Shown in pieces: positions 1 through 7,919 of a stretch of 64,000 bases of DNA. The notes below the pieces were generated by a model that was given only the letters and a program-made list of their open reading frames with translations, was not told the origin of the DNA and did no database searches. How positions within the stretch are numbered: the stretch's first letter is position 1; each line of letters starts with the position of its first letter. The stretch comes from Candidatus Thermofonsia Clade 1 bacterium (GTDB taxonomy: Bacteria > Chloroflexota > Anaerolineae > Aggregatilineales > UBA2796): assembly GCA_002794705.1 (NCBI GenBank), contig PGTK01000001.1, positions 62,001-126,000 on the forward strand, in the 5' to 3' direction. The position numbers were made by a program, and so were the translations under genes.

Positions 1-136
1 GGGCGGGCAGACCGTGCAGGCACGCCCCGCTCGATTGTGCGCAAAGGCTGCTGCGCCCGTCATAAGCAGCGACGGGCGCGCCAAGTGCGCCGATCAGCAG
101 CGCACCTAGCCAGCTGAGAATGACAAAACGTCGCAT
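1..136 (-). CDS. L,D-transpeptidase paralogue, N-terminal fragment
   Basis: This is a partial gene that runs off the left edge; only the first 45 residues are visible. The start ATG is at 134-136 on the minus strand. The N-terminus MRRFVILSWLGALLIGALGA is a signal peptide. After it comes a cysteine-bearing stretch ending in HGLPA. The same arrangement (two cysteines, then HGLPA) follows the signal peptide of the next gene upstream, so the two look like tandem paralogues. The catalytic domain lies outside the window, so the L,D-transpeptidase call rests on that similarity alone. The start lies 11 bases beyond the stop of the neighbouring gene, and the two are probably co-transcribed. Confidence 0.6.
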   Translation of the reverse strand, partial: MRRFVILSWLGALLIGALGAPVAAYDGRSSLCAQSSGACLHGLPA

Positions 137-147
137 CAACACGCTCT

Positions 148-1179
148 CTAGCGGCTGCGCCAAACGTACACAGGCGTGCCGACTTCAGCGAAATTATACA
201 GCCATTTGGCGTCGCTGATCGAGAGGTTCACACAGCCGCGACTGTGCCGATAGCCAAAGCCGTTATGCCAGAACGTGCCGTGCAAGCCGATAGAGCCGTC
301 AAAGTACAAAATATACGGCACAACTGGGATGTTGTACTGCTCAGGCTTGCCCTCGTAGCCGCTCATGCTGCCGCTGCGCAACTTCGCCCAGACTGCGAAC
401 ATGCCCTCGCGTGTGGGCGTCTTCGCCAAGCCGGATGAGATCAATGTGGCAAAGACGGGCGTGCCGCCTTCTAGCGCGACTGCCACCTGCTCATACAAGT
501 CAACCGCGATCCAGCGCCCACTGTGCTTTGGCTCAACAGGCGCCAAGACAGCGACATTGCGCTGCTCTACCCACATGCCGTCGCCTATCAGATACCAGTC
601 CCAGTTGCCTACGCGCACGGTTTTGAAGATGTAATAGGGCGTGTGTTTGACCAGCACGGGCAGACGTTGCAACATCTTGCCGCCCGGCACCTCAGCCGCA
701 TGGACGCTACGCGCCATCCATAAGAGCGGAAACGGCGGATAGCCGTTCAGCAGCACGCCGCTGAAACTGGATGCGCGTGTGGCACTGAGCTGATCGGCGG
801 GCAACCAACGCCCCTCATCTACGCGCACCCAGCCGTCGCGCTGCTCGCGCACTGCTGTGAAGGCGTAGCCCGGATTGACCGTTGCAACGGGATTGCCGCC
901 GGGCGCGTCGTAGAATGTGACATCCTTGCGCGGCAATTGGTACATGCTGTAGCGGCGTAGCTCAGCGCTATTTACACTGACTCGTGGCAAGCTCCGCGGC
1001 GAATGCGCTTGCATCTGCGCCAAAAGTGCATCGTATTCCCATGCCGGCAGACCGTGCTTGCAGCTCTCGGAGCGCACTACGCCCGCACAGCCGTTATCAG
1101 CTTGAGCGGCGCTTGGCACAGCAGCAAGACCCGTCATCACTAGGACGGCTAGTAAAGCGGCGCGTAATAACTTTCTCAT
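148..1179 (-). CDS. Secreted L,D-transpeptidase (YkuD family)
   Basis: Predicted exported enzyme that cross-links peptidoglycan stem peptides or anchors proteins to them. I place the start at the ATG at 1177-1179 because AGGGAGTG lies just upstream and the signal peptide MRKLLRAALLAVLVMTGLAA follows directly. An in-frame ATG at 1215 would add 12 residues before that signal peptide. The C-terminal third is the YkuD catalytic domain: it contains an LHGTFW segment and the motif HSRGCVNL, whose cysteine (about residue 316) is the acyl-enzyme nucleophile in this family. The middle contains SH3-like stretches (DGWVRVDEGRWLP; WYLIGDGMWV), which in relatives bind the cell wall. It sits directly upstream of a second, truncated paralogue. 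Confidence 0.88.
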   Translation of the reverse strand: MRKLLRAALLAVLVMTGLAAVPSAAQADNGCAGVVRSESCKHGLPAWEYDALLAQMQAHSPRSLPRVSVNSAELRRYSMYQLPRKDVTFYDAPGGNPVATVNPGYAFTAVREQRDGWVRVDEGRWLPADQLSATRASSFSGVLLNGYPPFPLLWMARSVHAAEVPGGKMLQRLPVLVKHTPYYIFKTVRVGNWDWYLIGDGMWVEQRNVAVLAPVEPKHSGRWIAVDLYEQVAVALEGGTPVFATLISSGLAKTPTREGMFAVWAKLRSGSMSGYEGKPEQYNIPVVPYILYFDGSIGLHGTFWHNGFGYRHSRGCVNLSISDAKWLYNFAEVGTPVYVWRSR

Positions 1180-1267
1180 GGCAAACACTCCCTGAACAAA
1201 AGCGTTGCCTTTCATTGTACAGCGACTCAGCTATCTGAAGCGCCGCCAAACTGACGCTTTCCTGACG

Positions 1268-1693
1268 TTAGGTCACTTGAGCGGGTAGGGTCAGTTTGCC
1301 TTCGAGGTGAGCGAGGTGCAAACTGCCTGGCGTTAGGTGCAAGGCGAGATGGGCGTAAGGTGGCACGGTCAGGCTGAAAGTTGCCCACGAGAGCGCGCCG
1401 ACTATCGGCTTACGACGCGCTATGACATATACGCCCGCCTCATCCTGATCAGTGAGGAATTCCCAGCCGAAGCTGGCATGGAGATCAGCCTCCAGCAAGA
1501 TGCTCTGCGGATCGCCGCGCTGAATATGCACTGCCACTTGGCTGCCGCGCACATAGACGGTCAGGGGCGGCTGCACGCTGAAGCGCTGCTGAAAGCGCTT
1601 TGCAGTGGCTGCAGCGGCTGCTTCAATGCCCAGATTCAGCGCTGAGCGCAAGCCGCGTCGCAGCAGTGCATTGCGCAAGCGCTGCCCAATCAT
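1268..1693 (-). CDS. Hypothetical protein
   Basis: A 141-residue protein that I do not recognise. The N-terminus is basic and helical (MIGQRLRNALLRRGLRSALN), followed by an alanine-rich helix and a region that reads as alternating beta strands. There is no signal peptide and no clear membrane helix. Its start overlaps the stop of the 105-residue gene upstream by four bases (ATGA), so the two are probably translationally coupled. The reading frame is uninterrupted and its codon use resembles that of its neighbours, which supports a real gene. I cannot assign a function. Confidence 0.6.
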   Translation of the reverse strand: MIGQRLRNALLRRGLRSALNLGIEAAAAATAKRFQQRFSVQPPLTVYVRGSQVAVHIQRGDPQSILLEADLHASFGWEFLTDQDEAGVYVIARRKPIVGALSWATFSLTVPPYAHLALHLTPGSLHLAHLEGKLTLPAQVT

Positions 1694-2007
1694 ATCTGGA
1701 AGCCGTCGCGGAAAGTGACCAGCTTGCGGCTGTAGTCTGAGACGAAGCCTTTCAGTTTTTCCTCAAGACGCTGCCAAGTGCTGCTCTTCAGGGCGCTGCG
1801 TACAGCGTCTAGGTCTTCTGCGAGAAATTCCAGTTGGCGCATCGGATATTCGCCATAGGCAGTGTGATAGACGCGGAACATATACAATCCTAGTGCCTGC
1901 ATGCTTGGCACTAGCTCCTGTGTGACGAAAGTATAGTAGGCGTCGTGCGTCTCTGGATTGATGTTGTAGCGCAACAGCAACTTGTAGCGCGGGATAATCC
2001 TGATCAT
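1690..2007 (-). CDS. Small alpha/beta-barrel-like protein of unknown function
   Basis: A 105-residue protein. The pattern of strand (RYKLLLRYNI), helix (YYTFVTQELVPSMQALGL), strand (MFRVYHTAYG), long helix (LDAVRSALKSSTWQRLEEKL) and closing strand resembles the dimeric alpha/beta barrel (ferredoxin-like) fold of NIPSNAP and EthD-type proteins. That is a fold-level guess and no catalytic residues can be named. It lies between aroC (78 bases upstream) and the 141-residue unknown gene, with which it shares an ATGA overlap. Confidence 0.6.
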   Translation of the reverse strand: MIRIIPRYKLLLRYNINPETHDAYYTFVTQELVPSMQALGLYMFRVYHTAYGEYPMRQLEFLAEDLDAVRSALKSSTWQRLEEKLKGFVSDYSRKLVTFRDGFQI

Positions 2008-2085
2008 CAGCCGACCCTCGCTATGTCAAACGAAACGTCACACATATCATAGCACAAGGTGCGGCATTGCGCGATCAAGAGCAGC

Positions 2086-3282
2086 TCACTTCAAACCGTA
2101 TTCATAGCCGAATTGCCATGTCTGGTTATCCATGGGCAGATCGGCGAGGTGATTGCGGCGCAGCGCGGCAAAACGCGGGCGCATTTCCTCAATTGAGTCG
2201 CCGCCTAGCTTTTCGATCAGCGCGTTCGCCAATACAAAGGCGACCATTGCCTCGATGATCGGGACGCCACGCGGCACTTGGCAGAAGTCGCTACGCTCGT
2301 AGTCAATGTGGCGCGGCTCGCCGCTGGCTAAGTCCACAGAGCTGAGCGGCGTGAGCGTAGTGGCAATTGGTTTGAGCGCAGCGCGAACGATCAGCGGCTC
2401 GCCTGTTGTAATGCCGCCTTCTAAGCCACCCGCCCGATTGGTGCGCCGCTGCAGACTGCCATCTTCGGCAAGATCGATCTCATCATGCACGGCTGTGCCT
2501 CGCAAGCGCGCCAATGCGAAGGCGCGCCCGATCTCTGCGCCCTTCACAGAGGGAACACTGCCCACAGCTGCCAGAAGTTGCCCATCTAGCTTGCGATCCC
2601 ATTGCACGTGCGAGCCTAAGCCGGGCGGTAGCCCTAGCGCGACTACCTCAATCACGCCGCCAAGCGTATCTTTTGCCTGAATCGTGGCGCGGATAGCGGC
2701 GTGCATCCGTTCGGTCGCCTCAGGATCGGGACAGCGCACATCGCTTGCTTCAGCGGCGGCAAAGCGCGCCTGATAGCTTGCCTCATCGCTCAAATCGGGC
2801 AGATCGGCGTCTACATCGCCAATGCTGACCACATAGCCCTGTACTTGAATGCCGAACTCTGCCAGCAAGCGCTTGCACACAGCCCCAACAGCCACGCGCA
2901 TGGTCGTCTCGCGGGCGCTGGCGCGCTCTAGGCTCAGGCGCAACTCACGGTAGCCATACTTGACAGATGCTGTCAAATCAGCATGACCGGGACGCGGCAC
3001 GGTCATCGGCGGGATATCTTTTTGCGCCCAGTTTTGGTAGTCGCGGTTTTCAACCATGAGAGCAATGGGCGCGCCTGTGGTCTTGCCTGCTACCACGCCG
3101 CCGCCCAGATGCACCTGATCGCGCTCAATGGACATACGTCCGCCGCGCCCGTAGCCCTGTTGGCGGCGCGCTAATTCTGCATTGATCCATTCAGCTGTCA
3201 GCGGCAAATTGGCGGGCATGCCGTCGAGAATAGCAGTCAGGATTGGTCCGTGTGATTCCCCAGCGGTCAGAAAGCGCAGCAT
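2086..3282 (-). CDS. aroC: Chorismate synthase
   Basis: Catalyses the last step of the shikimate pathway, the FMN-dependent anti-1,4 elimination of phosphate from EPSP to give chorismate, in the cytoplasm. At 398 residues it is a little longer than the usual 360-390. Family signatures are clear: GESHGP near the N-terminus (histidine at the active site), RRQQGYGRGGRM at about residues 39-50, and the long motif around ERASARETTMRVA (about 119-131) that contributes arginines to FMN and substrate binding. The start ATG at 3280-3282 has an AGGA eight bases upstream. No other shikimate gene is in the window. It faces away from the PP2C gene, with a 210-base divergent gap between them. Confidence 0.97.
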   Translation of the reverse strand: MLRFLTAGESHGPILTAILDGMPANLPLTAEWINAELARRQQGYGRGGRMSIERDQVHLGGGVVAGKTTGAPIALMVENRDYQNWAQKDIPPMTVPRPGHADLTASVKYGYRELRLSLERASARETTMRVAVGAVCKRLLAEFGIQVQGYVVSIGDVDADLPDLSDEASYQARFAAAEASDVRCPDPEATERMHAAIRATIQAKDTLGGVIEVVALGLPPGLGSHVQWDRKLDGQLLAAVGSVPSVKGAEIGRAFALARLRGTAVHDEIDLAEDGSLQRRTNRAGGLEGGITTGEPLIVRAALKPIATTLTPLSSVDLASGEPRHIDYERSDFCQVPRGVPIIEAMVAFVLANALIEKLGGDSIEEMRPRFAALRRNHLADLPMDNQTWQFGYEYGLK

Positions 3283-3415
3283 TACAGAATCCTATCAAAT
3301 CAGTGCTATGGACGCCCTAAGCGCTAAAATCTAATTTAGCACCTATCAGCGAGCGTATGATACGTTCATCGGCTTGAAAACGGGCTGCTGGACAAGCTAT
3401 CACAAGCACCAAAAC

Positions 3416-3444
3416 TTGTCAAGTTCCCTTAAAGCGCTTAAACT
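3416..3444 (+). promoter_or_regulatory. Promoter with an internal palindrome, upstream of the PP2C gene
   Basis: A sigma-70-like pair reads TTGTCA (3416-3421), a 17-base spacer and TAAACT (3439-3444). The spacer holds an imperfect 14-base palindrome, TTAAAGCGCTTAAA (3429-3442, one mismatched pair), where a repressor could block the promoter. The predicted start site lies about 40 bases before the GTG. AGCGCT is common in this genome, so the operator reading is tentative. Confidence 0.4.
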
Positions 3445-3492
3445 ATTGACGGCGCAGTCTAGGTTGAAGGCGAAGCAAAAGGACGAGCCAGT

Positions 3493-4614
3493 GTGAAGAC
3501 AGCCGCACCCAAATGTCCGCGCTGTAATTATGAGAACGTTCCGCAGGCAGTTTTTTGTTTCCGCTGCAATCGCCGCCTTGATGATACCCCTGTGGTCAAC
3601 GGTTTAGACGGCACTGGCAGCCTTGTGGAGGGCGCCCTGCGCTTCATTCGCCGACGCGATCACAGCCTATTTGAGCCAGGACGAATCGAACGCTTGCGAA
3701 AGGCAAGGTCAAAAGTGCTACCCGAAAATCTAAATGGCGAACCACTGACCTGCTTGAATTGTGGCACTCATAACTTGCCAACTGCCTTGCATTGTGTCCA
3801 GTGTGGCGCGCCATTGCTCATTGCGGATGAGGATTTTGGCACACAGTTACGCCTGAGCGGGCGCACCAGCGTGGGCAAAGTGCGCAGCAATAATGAAGAT
3901 AGCCTTGCCTTGTGGTCTTTAGATGGTGTGGCGCTTGCCTTAGTGGCAGATGGCATGGGCGGGGCTGCAGCGGGCGAGGAGGCTAGTCGGCTGGTGGTTG
4001 AGTCGGTGCAAGCCAGCTTCACGGTCAGAGAGCGCGGGAGCGATCAGCTCGCCCTGCTCAGCGAAGATGAGCTGGCTGAGCGCTTGCGCACGGCTGTGCA
4101 GCAGGCAAATCGGATAGTGGTTGAGCGCGCACGGCGCGATGCCTCGCGGCGTGGCATGGGAACAACTGCCACGCTCGTTTTAGTGCGCAATAATCGCGCC
4201 CTTGTCGCGCACGTCGGCGATAGTCGCTTGTACCTTGTAGATGCACACGACCGCACCATCAGCCAGATTACGCAAGATCATAGCTTTGTGCAGGCACTGG
4301 TTGCCTCAGGTCACTTGACGGCAGAGCAGGCGCGCTATCATCCAATGGGGCATGTGCTGTACCGTGCGCTAGGGCAATCGGCTGACCTTGAAATAGACTT
4401 ATATCGGCAGACGTTGCGCAGTGGCGATCGGCTTGTCCTTTGCTCAGATGGGCTGACGCGCCATCTGGAAGACCATGAAATTGCAGAGATTGTGTTGCGT
4501 ACAGATAATCCCACTGAGGCGACGCTTGACTTGATTGAGTTGACCAATGAACGCGGCGGCGAGGATAACATCAGCGTGATTGTCCTGCAGCTGGAAGGCG
4601 TAGGGCAAGCGTAG
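3493..4614 (+). CDS. Zinc-ribbon PP2C-type serine/threonine phosphatase
   Basis: Predicted cytoplasmic metal-dependent protein phosphatase of the Stp/PrpC type, opposing Hanks-type kinases. Two CxxC...CxxC zinc ribbons lie at the N-terminus: CPRCNYENVPQAVFCFRC (about 8-25) and CLNCGTHNLPTALHCVQC (about 87-104). The PP2C domain follows, with the standard motifs in order: RSNNEDS, VADGMGG, RGMGTTATLVL, AHVGDSRLYL, LCSDGLTRHL and GGEDNIS, so the metal-binding aspartates are all present. The GTG start at 3493 is chosen because AAAGGACGAG precedes it. No protein kinase gene is in the window, so its substrate is unknown. In such proteins the zinc ribbons usually serve in protein-protein contact. 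Confidence 0.9.
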   Translation: MKTAAPKCPRCNYENVPQAVFCFRCNRRLDDTPVVNGLDGTGSLVEGALRFIRRRDHSLFEPGRIERLRKARSKVLPENLNGEPLTCLNCGTHNLPTALHCVQCGAPLLIADEDFGTQLRLSGRTSVGKVRSNNEDSLALWSLDGVALALVADGMGGAAAGEEASRLVVESVQASFTVRERGSDQLALLSEDELAERLRTAVQQANRIVVERARRDASRRGMGTTATLVLVRNNRALVAHVGDSRLYLVDAHDRTISQITQDHSFVQALVASGHLTAEQARYHPMGHVLYRALGQSADLEIDLYRQTLRSGDRLVLCSDGLTRHLEDHEIAEIVLRTDNPTEATLDLIELTNERGGEDNISVIVLQLEGVGQA

Positions 4615-4784
4615 GCTGAGACTTATAGCGCTCTCATATCAGTTTAAGCCGCGTCTCAGCTACGGCGCACATACTCTACAGTAACTTGGCGCGCTGAGTT
4701 GAGCATGAAATGGAATGCGCGCTCAAGCCGCCCAATTGCCTGCGCGGAATGCGCGTCCCCGCGTTGGCTAAAAGGGTCAACTAG
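4615..4784 (+). other. Intergenic stretch after the PP2C gene
   Basis: About 170 bases separate the PP2C stop from the terminator at 4785. It holds no convincing ORF; a 62-codon frame at 4699-4887 has no ribosome-binding site and crosses the terminator. It is either a long 3' untranslated region or room for a small RNA ending at the terminator; I see no strong internal promoter. Confidence 0.3.
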
Positions 4785-4828
4785 CTGCCAGCAGGTGATC
4801 GCCCCCTTCAGCCTGCTGGCAGTTTTTT
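4785..4828 (+). terminator. Rho-independent terminator
   Basis: A perfect 11-base inverted repeat (CTGCCAGCAGG at 4785-4795, CCTGCTGGCAG at 4812-4822) with a 16-base loop is followed immediately by six T residues (4823-4828). It ends the PP2C transcript before the acyl-CoA dehydrogenase promoter. Confidence 0.88.
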
Positions 4829-4853
4829 GTATGCATCTTATTCCCCCTTACGC

Positions 4854-4859
4854 TATAAT
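4854..4859 (+). promoter_or_regulatory. -10 element of the acyl-CoA dehydrogenase promoter
   Basis: A consensus TATAAT lies 39 bases before the chosen ATG and 25 bases after the terminator T-tract. No good -35 is visible at the right distance. A start site near 4866 would leave the upstream in-frame GTG (4874) almost leaderless, which favours the ATG at 4898 as the start codon. Confidence 0.5.
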
Positions 4860-4897
4860 CCGCCCTAAAGTTTGTGAGCATTTTTAGAGGTTTTCAC

Positions 4898-6088
4898 ATG
4901 GCTGTTCAAGCAAATCCTAGCACGCTTAACTTGACGCTCTCGCCTGAGCATGAAGAGCTACGCCGTACCGTGCGCGACTTCGCCCGCAAGGAAATTTTGC
5001 CCGTCGCGGCGCACTACGATGAGACGGGCGAGTTTCCAATGGATATCGTGCGCAAAATGGGCGAGATGGGCTTGATGGGCATTGAGGTGCCTGAGGAATA
5101 TGGTGGCGCCGGCATGGATACCATCGCTTATGTGCTGACAATGGAGGAAATTGCTAAGGCGGACGCCGCCACCAGCACGATTCTGAGTGTGAACAATAGC
5201 CTTGTCTGTCATGGGCTGCTGAAGTTCGGCACTGAGGCACAGAAGCAGAAATACTTGCGTGACGTGGCTAGCGGTGCGAAGATCGGCGCGTACAGCCTGA
5301 CTGAGCCGATGAGCGGCAGCGACGCCGGCAATATGAAGAGTCGGGCTGTGCTGAGCGAAGATGGTACGCATTACATCATCAATGGGCGCAAGAGCTGGGT
5401 GACTTCTGGGCCGGTCGCTGACTATGTGATCTTGTTCACTATGACCGAGCCTGAGAAGCGGCATCACGGCATCACGGCTTTCATCATTGAGACTGATAAG
5501 CCCGGCTTTGCTGCTGGCAAGAAAGAGCCGAAACTTGGCATTCGTGCCAGTGCCACCAGTGAGCTGATCTTTGAGGATTACCGTTGCCCTGTGGAGAATG
5601 TGCTTGGGACAGTTGGGCAGGGCTTCAAGATCGCTATGAATGTGCTGGACGCGGGTCGAATTGGCATTGCGGCGCAGGCGCTTGGCATTGCGGAAGCGGC
5701 TTATGAGGCGTCAGTGGAGTATGCGCGGCAGCGCGAGGCGTTTGGCGCGCCTATCGGCAGCTTCCAGATGATTCAGGCGAAGATCGCTGATATGAAGACG
5801 CGCATTGAGGCGTCGCGCCTGCTGATCTACAGCGCTGCATTGGCTAAGGAACGTGCCAAGCAGACGGGCGAGCGCTATACCACTGAGGCGAGCATGGCGA
5901 AACTCTTTGCCAGCGAGACTGCCATGTTCTGTGCGCACGCCGCCGTCCAGATTCATGGCGGCATGGGCTACAGCCGTGAGTTGCCTATCGAGCGCTACTT
6001 CCGCGATGCTAAAATCACTGAGATTTACGAGGGCACCAGCGAGATTCAACGCCTGGTGATCGCTCGGAACGAACTCGGTCTGCGCTAG
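4898..6088 (+). CDS. Acyl-CoA dehydrogenase
   Basis: FAD-dependent alpha,beta-dehydrogenation of an acyl-CoA thioester, passing electrons to ETF; probably short- or medium-chain fatty acid or branched-chain amino acid breakdown. The 396-residue length is typical. Visible signatures are YSLTEPMSGSDAGNM (flavin and substrate binding), WVTSGPVADY, RQREAFGAPIGSFQMIQAKIADM and the C-terminal QIHGGMGYSRELPIER and YEGTSEIQRLVIAR; the glutamate of EGTSEIQ is at the catalytic-base position. The ATG at 4898 is chosen over an in-frame GTG at 4874 because AGAGG sits seven bases upstream. No ETF, thiolase or hydratase gene is adjacent, so the substrate cannot be read from context. Confidence 0.95.
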   Translation: MAVQANPSTLNLTLSPEHEELRRTVRDFARKEILPVAAHYDETGEFPMDIVRKMGEMGLMGIEVPEEYGGAGMDTIAYVLTMEEIAKADAATSTILSVNNSLVCHGLLKFGTEAQKQKYLRDVASGAKIGAYSLTEPMSGSDAGNMKSRAVLSEDGTHYIINGRKSWVTSGPVADYVILFTMTEPEKRHHGITAFIIETDKPGFAAGKKEPKLGIRASATSELIFEDYRCPVENVLGTVGQGFKIAMNVLDAGRIGIAAQALGIAEAAYEASVEYARQREAFGAPIGSFQMIQAKIADMKTRIEASRLLIYSAALAKERAKQTGERYTTEASMAKLFASETAMFCAHAAVQIHGGMGYSRELPIERYFRDAKITEIYEGTSEIQRLVIARNELGLR

Positions 6089-6097
6089 ATATCCTCT

Positions 6098-6124
6098 GAG
6101 GGGTCGGCTCAGGCTGACCCCCTC
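6098..6124 (+). terminator. Hairpin after the acyl-CoA dehydrogenase gene
   Basis: GAGGGGTC pairs with GACCCCCTC (one bulged C) around a short loop, 10 bases after the stop codon and 24 bases before hisE. There is no T-tract, so it may be a processing or attenuation structure, not a full terminator. Confidence 0.35.
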
Positions 6125-6147
6125 CCAAGACTGAAGGTGAGGCACAC

Positions 6148-6429
6148 TTGGGCGAGATTCTCGCTAGACTTTACGCCGTCATACAGGATCGGCAGGCGAA
6201 TCCACGCGAAGGCTCATACACCACGCAGCTTTTTCAAGCAGGCTTAGAAGAGATCGCAAAAAAGGTAGGCGAGGAAGCGGTTGAGGTCGTTTTGGCGGCA
6301 GCGCGGCAAGGTACAGAGCGCACTATCAGCGAACTTGCCGATCTCGCCTATCATGTGCTTGTCCTGATGGCACAGTTGGGCATTACGCCTGAGCAGGTCG
6401 CGGCTGAGCTGGAGCGCCGTCACCGATGA
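6148..6429 (+). CDS. hisE: Phosphoribosyl-ATP pyrophosphatase
   Basis: Hydrolyses PR-ATP to PR-AMP in the second step of histidine synthesis. The 93-residue stand-alone form matches the all-alpha MazG-related HisE family: an N-terminal helix (ARLYAVIQDRQ), then LEEIAKKVGEEAVEVVLAA, carrying the acidic Mg2+-binding cluster, and SELADLAYHVLVLM. The start is a TTG at 6148, supported by AAGGTGAGG just upstream; no in-frame ATG would keep the conserved helix. No other his gene is nearby. It overlaps the purA homologue by ATGA, so the two are coupled. The shared link is PRPP/ATP-derived purine and histidine metabolism. Confidence 0.9.
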   Translation: MGEILARLYAVIQDRQANPREGSYTTQLFQAGLEEIAKKVGEEAVEVVLAAARQGTERTISELADLAYHVLVLMAQLGITPEQVAAELERRHR

Positions 6430-7895
6430 GCGATCCGTTTGCTCCGCTCTATCACGCCATTTATGAGCAGGGAGAGCTATTTGGCGTGGATCGTCCGCTC
6501 TCCACAGACCCGTTGCGCGCTGTGACGGGCGAGGTGCGTCCGAACAGCATCGCCATTGGCGGCGGCGCCTTTGGTGATGAGGGCAAGGGGCGCGTGGTGG
6601 ATGAACTGTGCGGCATTCTGGCGCAACAGACTGCACAACTGATCGTCTATCGCTGGAATGGCGGCGCAAACGCCGGTCATACGGTTATTGTGGACGATCA
6701 GCGCCTTGCGCTGCATCAGATTCCGAGCGGCGCGCTGCACAAGGCGGCGCTCGGCATGCTGGGCAAGGGCATGGTCATTCATCCCGAAGACTTGCTTGAG
6801 GAAAGCCTGCAGGTCGCTCAGGTGCTGGGCTGTGAGCCGCATCAGCTCGCCTTGCGCGTAGATGTGAACGCTGTGCTTGCCCTTGATACGCATCGCGCTT
6901 TCGAGGCAGCCCTGAAAAGCTGGGAGCGCGGCGGCTCAGGCGCTACGGGACGCGGAATCTCGCCTGCCTATGCCGATGTGCTGCTGCGACATCCCGTGCG
7001 TTTACGCGATCTGTTGGCTGAGGATTGGCGTGAGCGCCTAGGCAGACATTATGCGCTTTACGCGGCGCTGATCGGCGGCTTAGGCGCTCAAATCGAAACG
7101 ATCGGCGTGCCTTCGCTGCGCGGCACACGCGAGGTCGGCACGCAGGGCGACTTTTTGAGCCGTCTAGAGCAGCCGCGCCGTTTTTTGCAGATGGTCGCTG
7201 TTGATGGCTACCCGTTCCTTGCAGCGCGCTGGACTCAGCCCGATCAGTATGGTTTTATCTTTGAGGGCGCGCAGGCAGTCGGGCTTGATCCGCGCTTCGG
7301 CGCCTATCCCGATGTAACTGCCAGCGATCCAACTTTCAGCGGCATTCTCGCCTCGACTGAAGGCTTGATCGCGCCTGAGCAGATCGCAGTGCGTGCCAGC
7401 ACGCTCAAAGCGACCTACAGCAGCAGCGTCGGCACGCGCCGTCTGCCCACACACATGCCGGAGCCGCTTGCCTCGCGCATCCGTGAGGACGCGCACGAGT
7501 ATGGCGCCACCACACGCCGTCCCCGCGATATTTTGTACTTCGATCTGCCCTGCTTGGGCTACTTTGCACGGGTCAGCCGTACCACGCACCTTGTGCTGAC
7601 CCATCTTGATATCGCCTACCCTGACGTGCCGATTCGAGTCTGTACGCACTACACGGACTCAAGCGGCGCGCCCATGCCCTACCGCCCCGATCAGCGCTAT
7701 TTGGATGGGCTGACGGCACATTTCCGCGATCTGCCCTCTTGGGACGGTGCAGTTGTGCGCAATGCCAAACGCCTTGCCGATTTGCCCCACTCAGCTTTAC
7801 AATACATTGCATTCATTTCACAAGCGCTTGGCGCCATACCGCTCATGGCGACCACAGGCGCTCAGCGCGATGCCTTGATCAGTTGGCTACCCTAG
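6426..7895 (+). CDS. Divergent adenylosuccinate synthetase homologue
   Basis: Member of the PurA family, which joins IMP and aspartate using GTP. At 489 residues it exceeds the usual 420-435, mainly through a roughly 40-residue N-terminal extension. Recognisable family motifs are FGDEGKGR (catalytic Asp), NGGANAGHTV (catalytic His), TGRGISPAYAD (IMP binding), FEGAQAVGLD, YGATTRRPRDILYFD and LTHLDI. Several normally conserved positions differ: the guanine-binding TKxD reads THLD, GNG reads GKG, EGAQG reads EGAQA and TSSN reads TASD. Lying between hisE (ATGA overlap) and purH (24-base gap), it is expected to work in purine metabolism. It may be the housekeeping enzyme of a divergent lineage or act on a related substrate; the sequence alone does not decide. 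Confidence 0.82.
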   Translation: MSDPFAPLYHAIYEQGELFGVDRPLSTDPLRAVTGEVRPNSIAIGGGAFGDEGKGRVVDELCGILAQQTAQLIVYRWNGGANAGHTVIVDDQRLALHQIPSGALHKAALGMLGKGMVIHPEDLLEESLQVAQVLGCEPHQLALRVDVNAVLALDTHRAFEAALKSWERGGSGATGRGISPAYADVLLRHPVRLRDLLAEDWRERLGRHYALYAALIGGLGAQIETIGVPSLRGTREVGTQGDFLSRLEQPRRFLQMVAVDGYPFLAARWTQPDQYGFIFEGAQAVGLDPRFGAYPDVTASDPTFSGILASTEGLIAPEQIAVRASTLKATYSSSVGTRRLPTHMPEPLASRIREDAHEYGATTRRPRDILYFDLPCLGYFARVSRTTHLVLTHLDIAYPDVPIRVCTHYTDSSGAPMPYRPDQRYLDGLTAHFRDLPSWDGAVVRNAKRLADLPHSALQYIAFISQALGAIPLMATTGAQRDALISWLP

Positions 7896-7919
7896 ACTCA
7901 CAACAAAGGAACCATCATC

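Noticed and set aside
4699..4887. A 62-codon plus-strand ORF before the acyl-CoA dehydrogenase gene
   Set aside because: It has no ribosome-binding site, crosses a strong terminator and the promoter, and has no recognisable composition.
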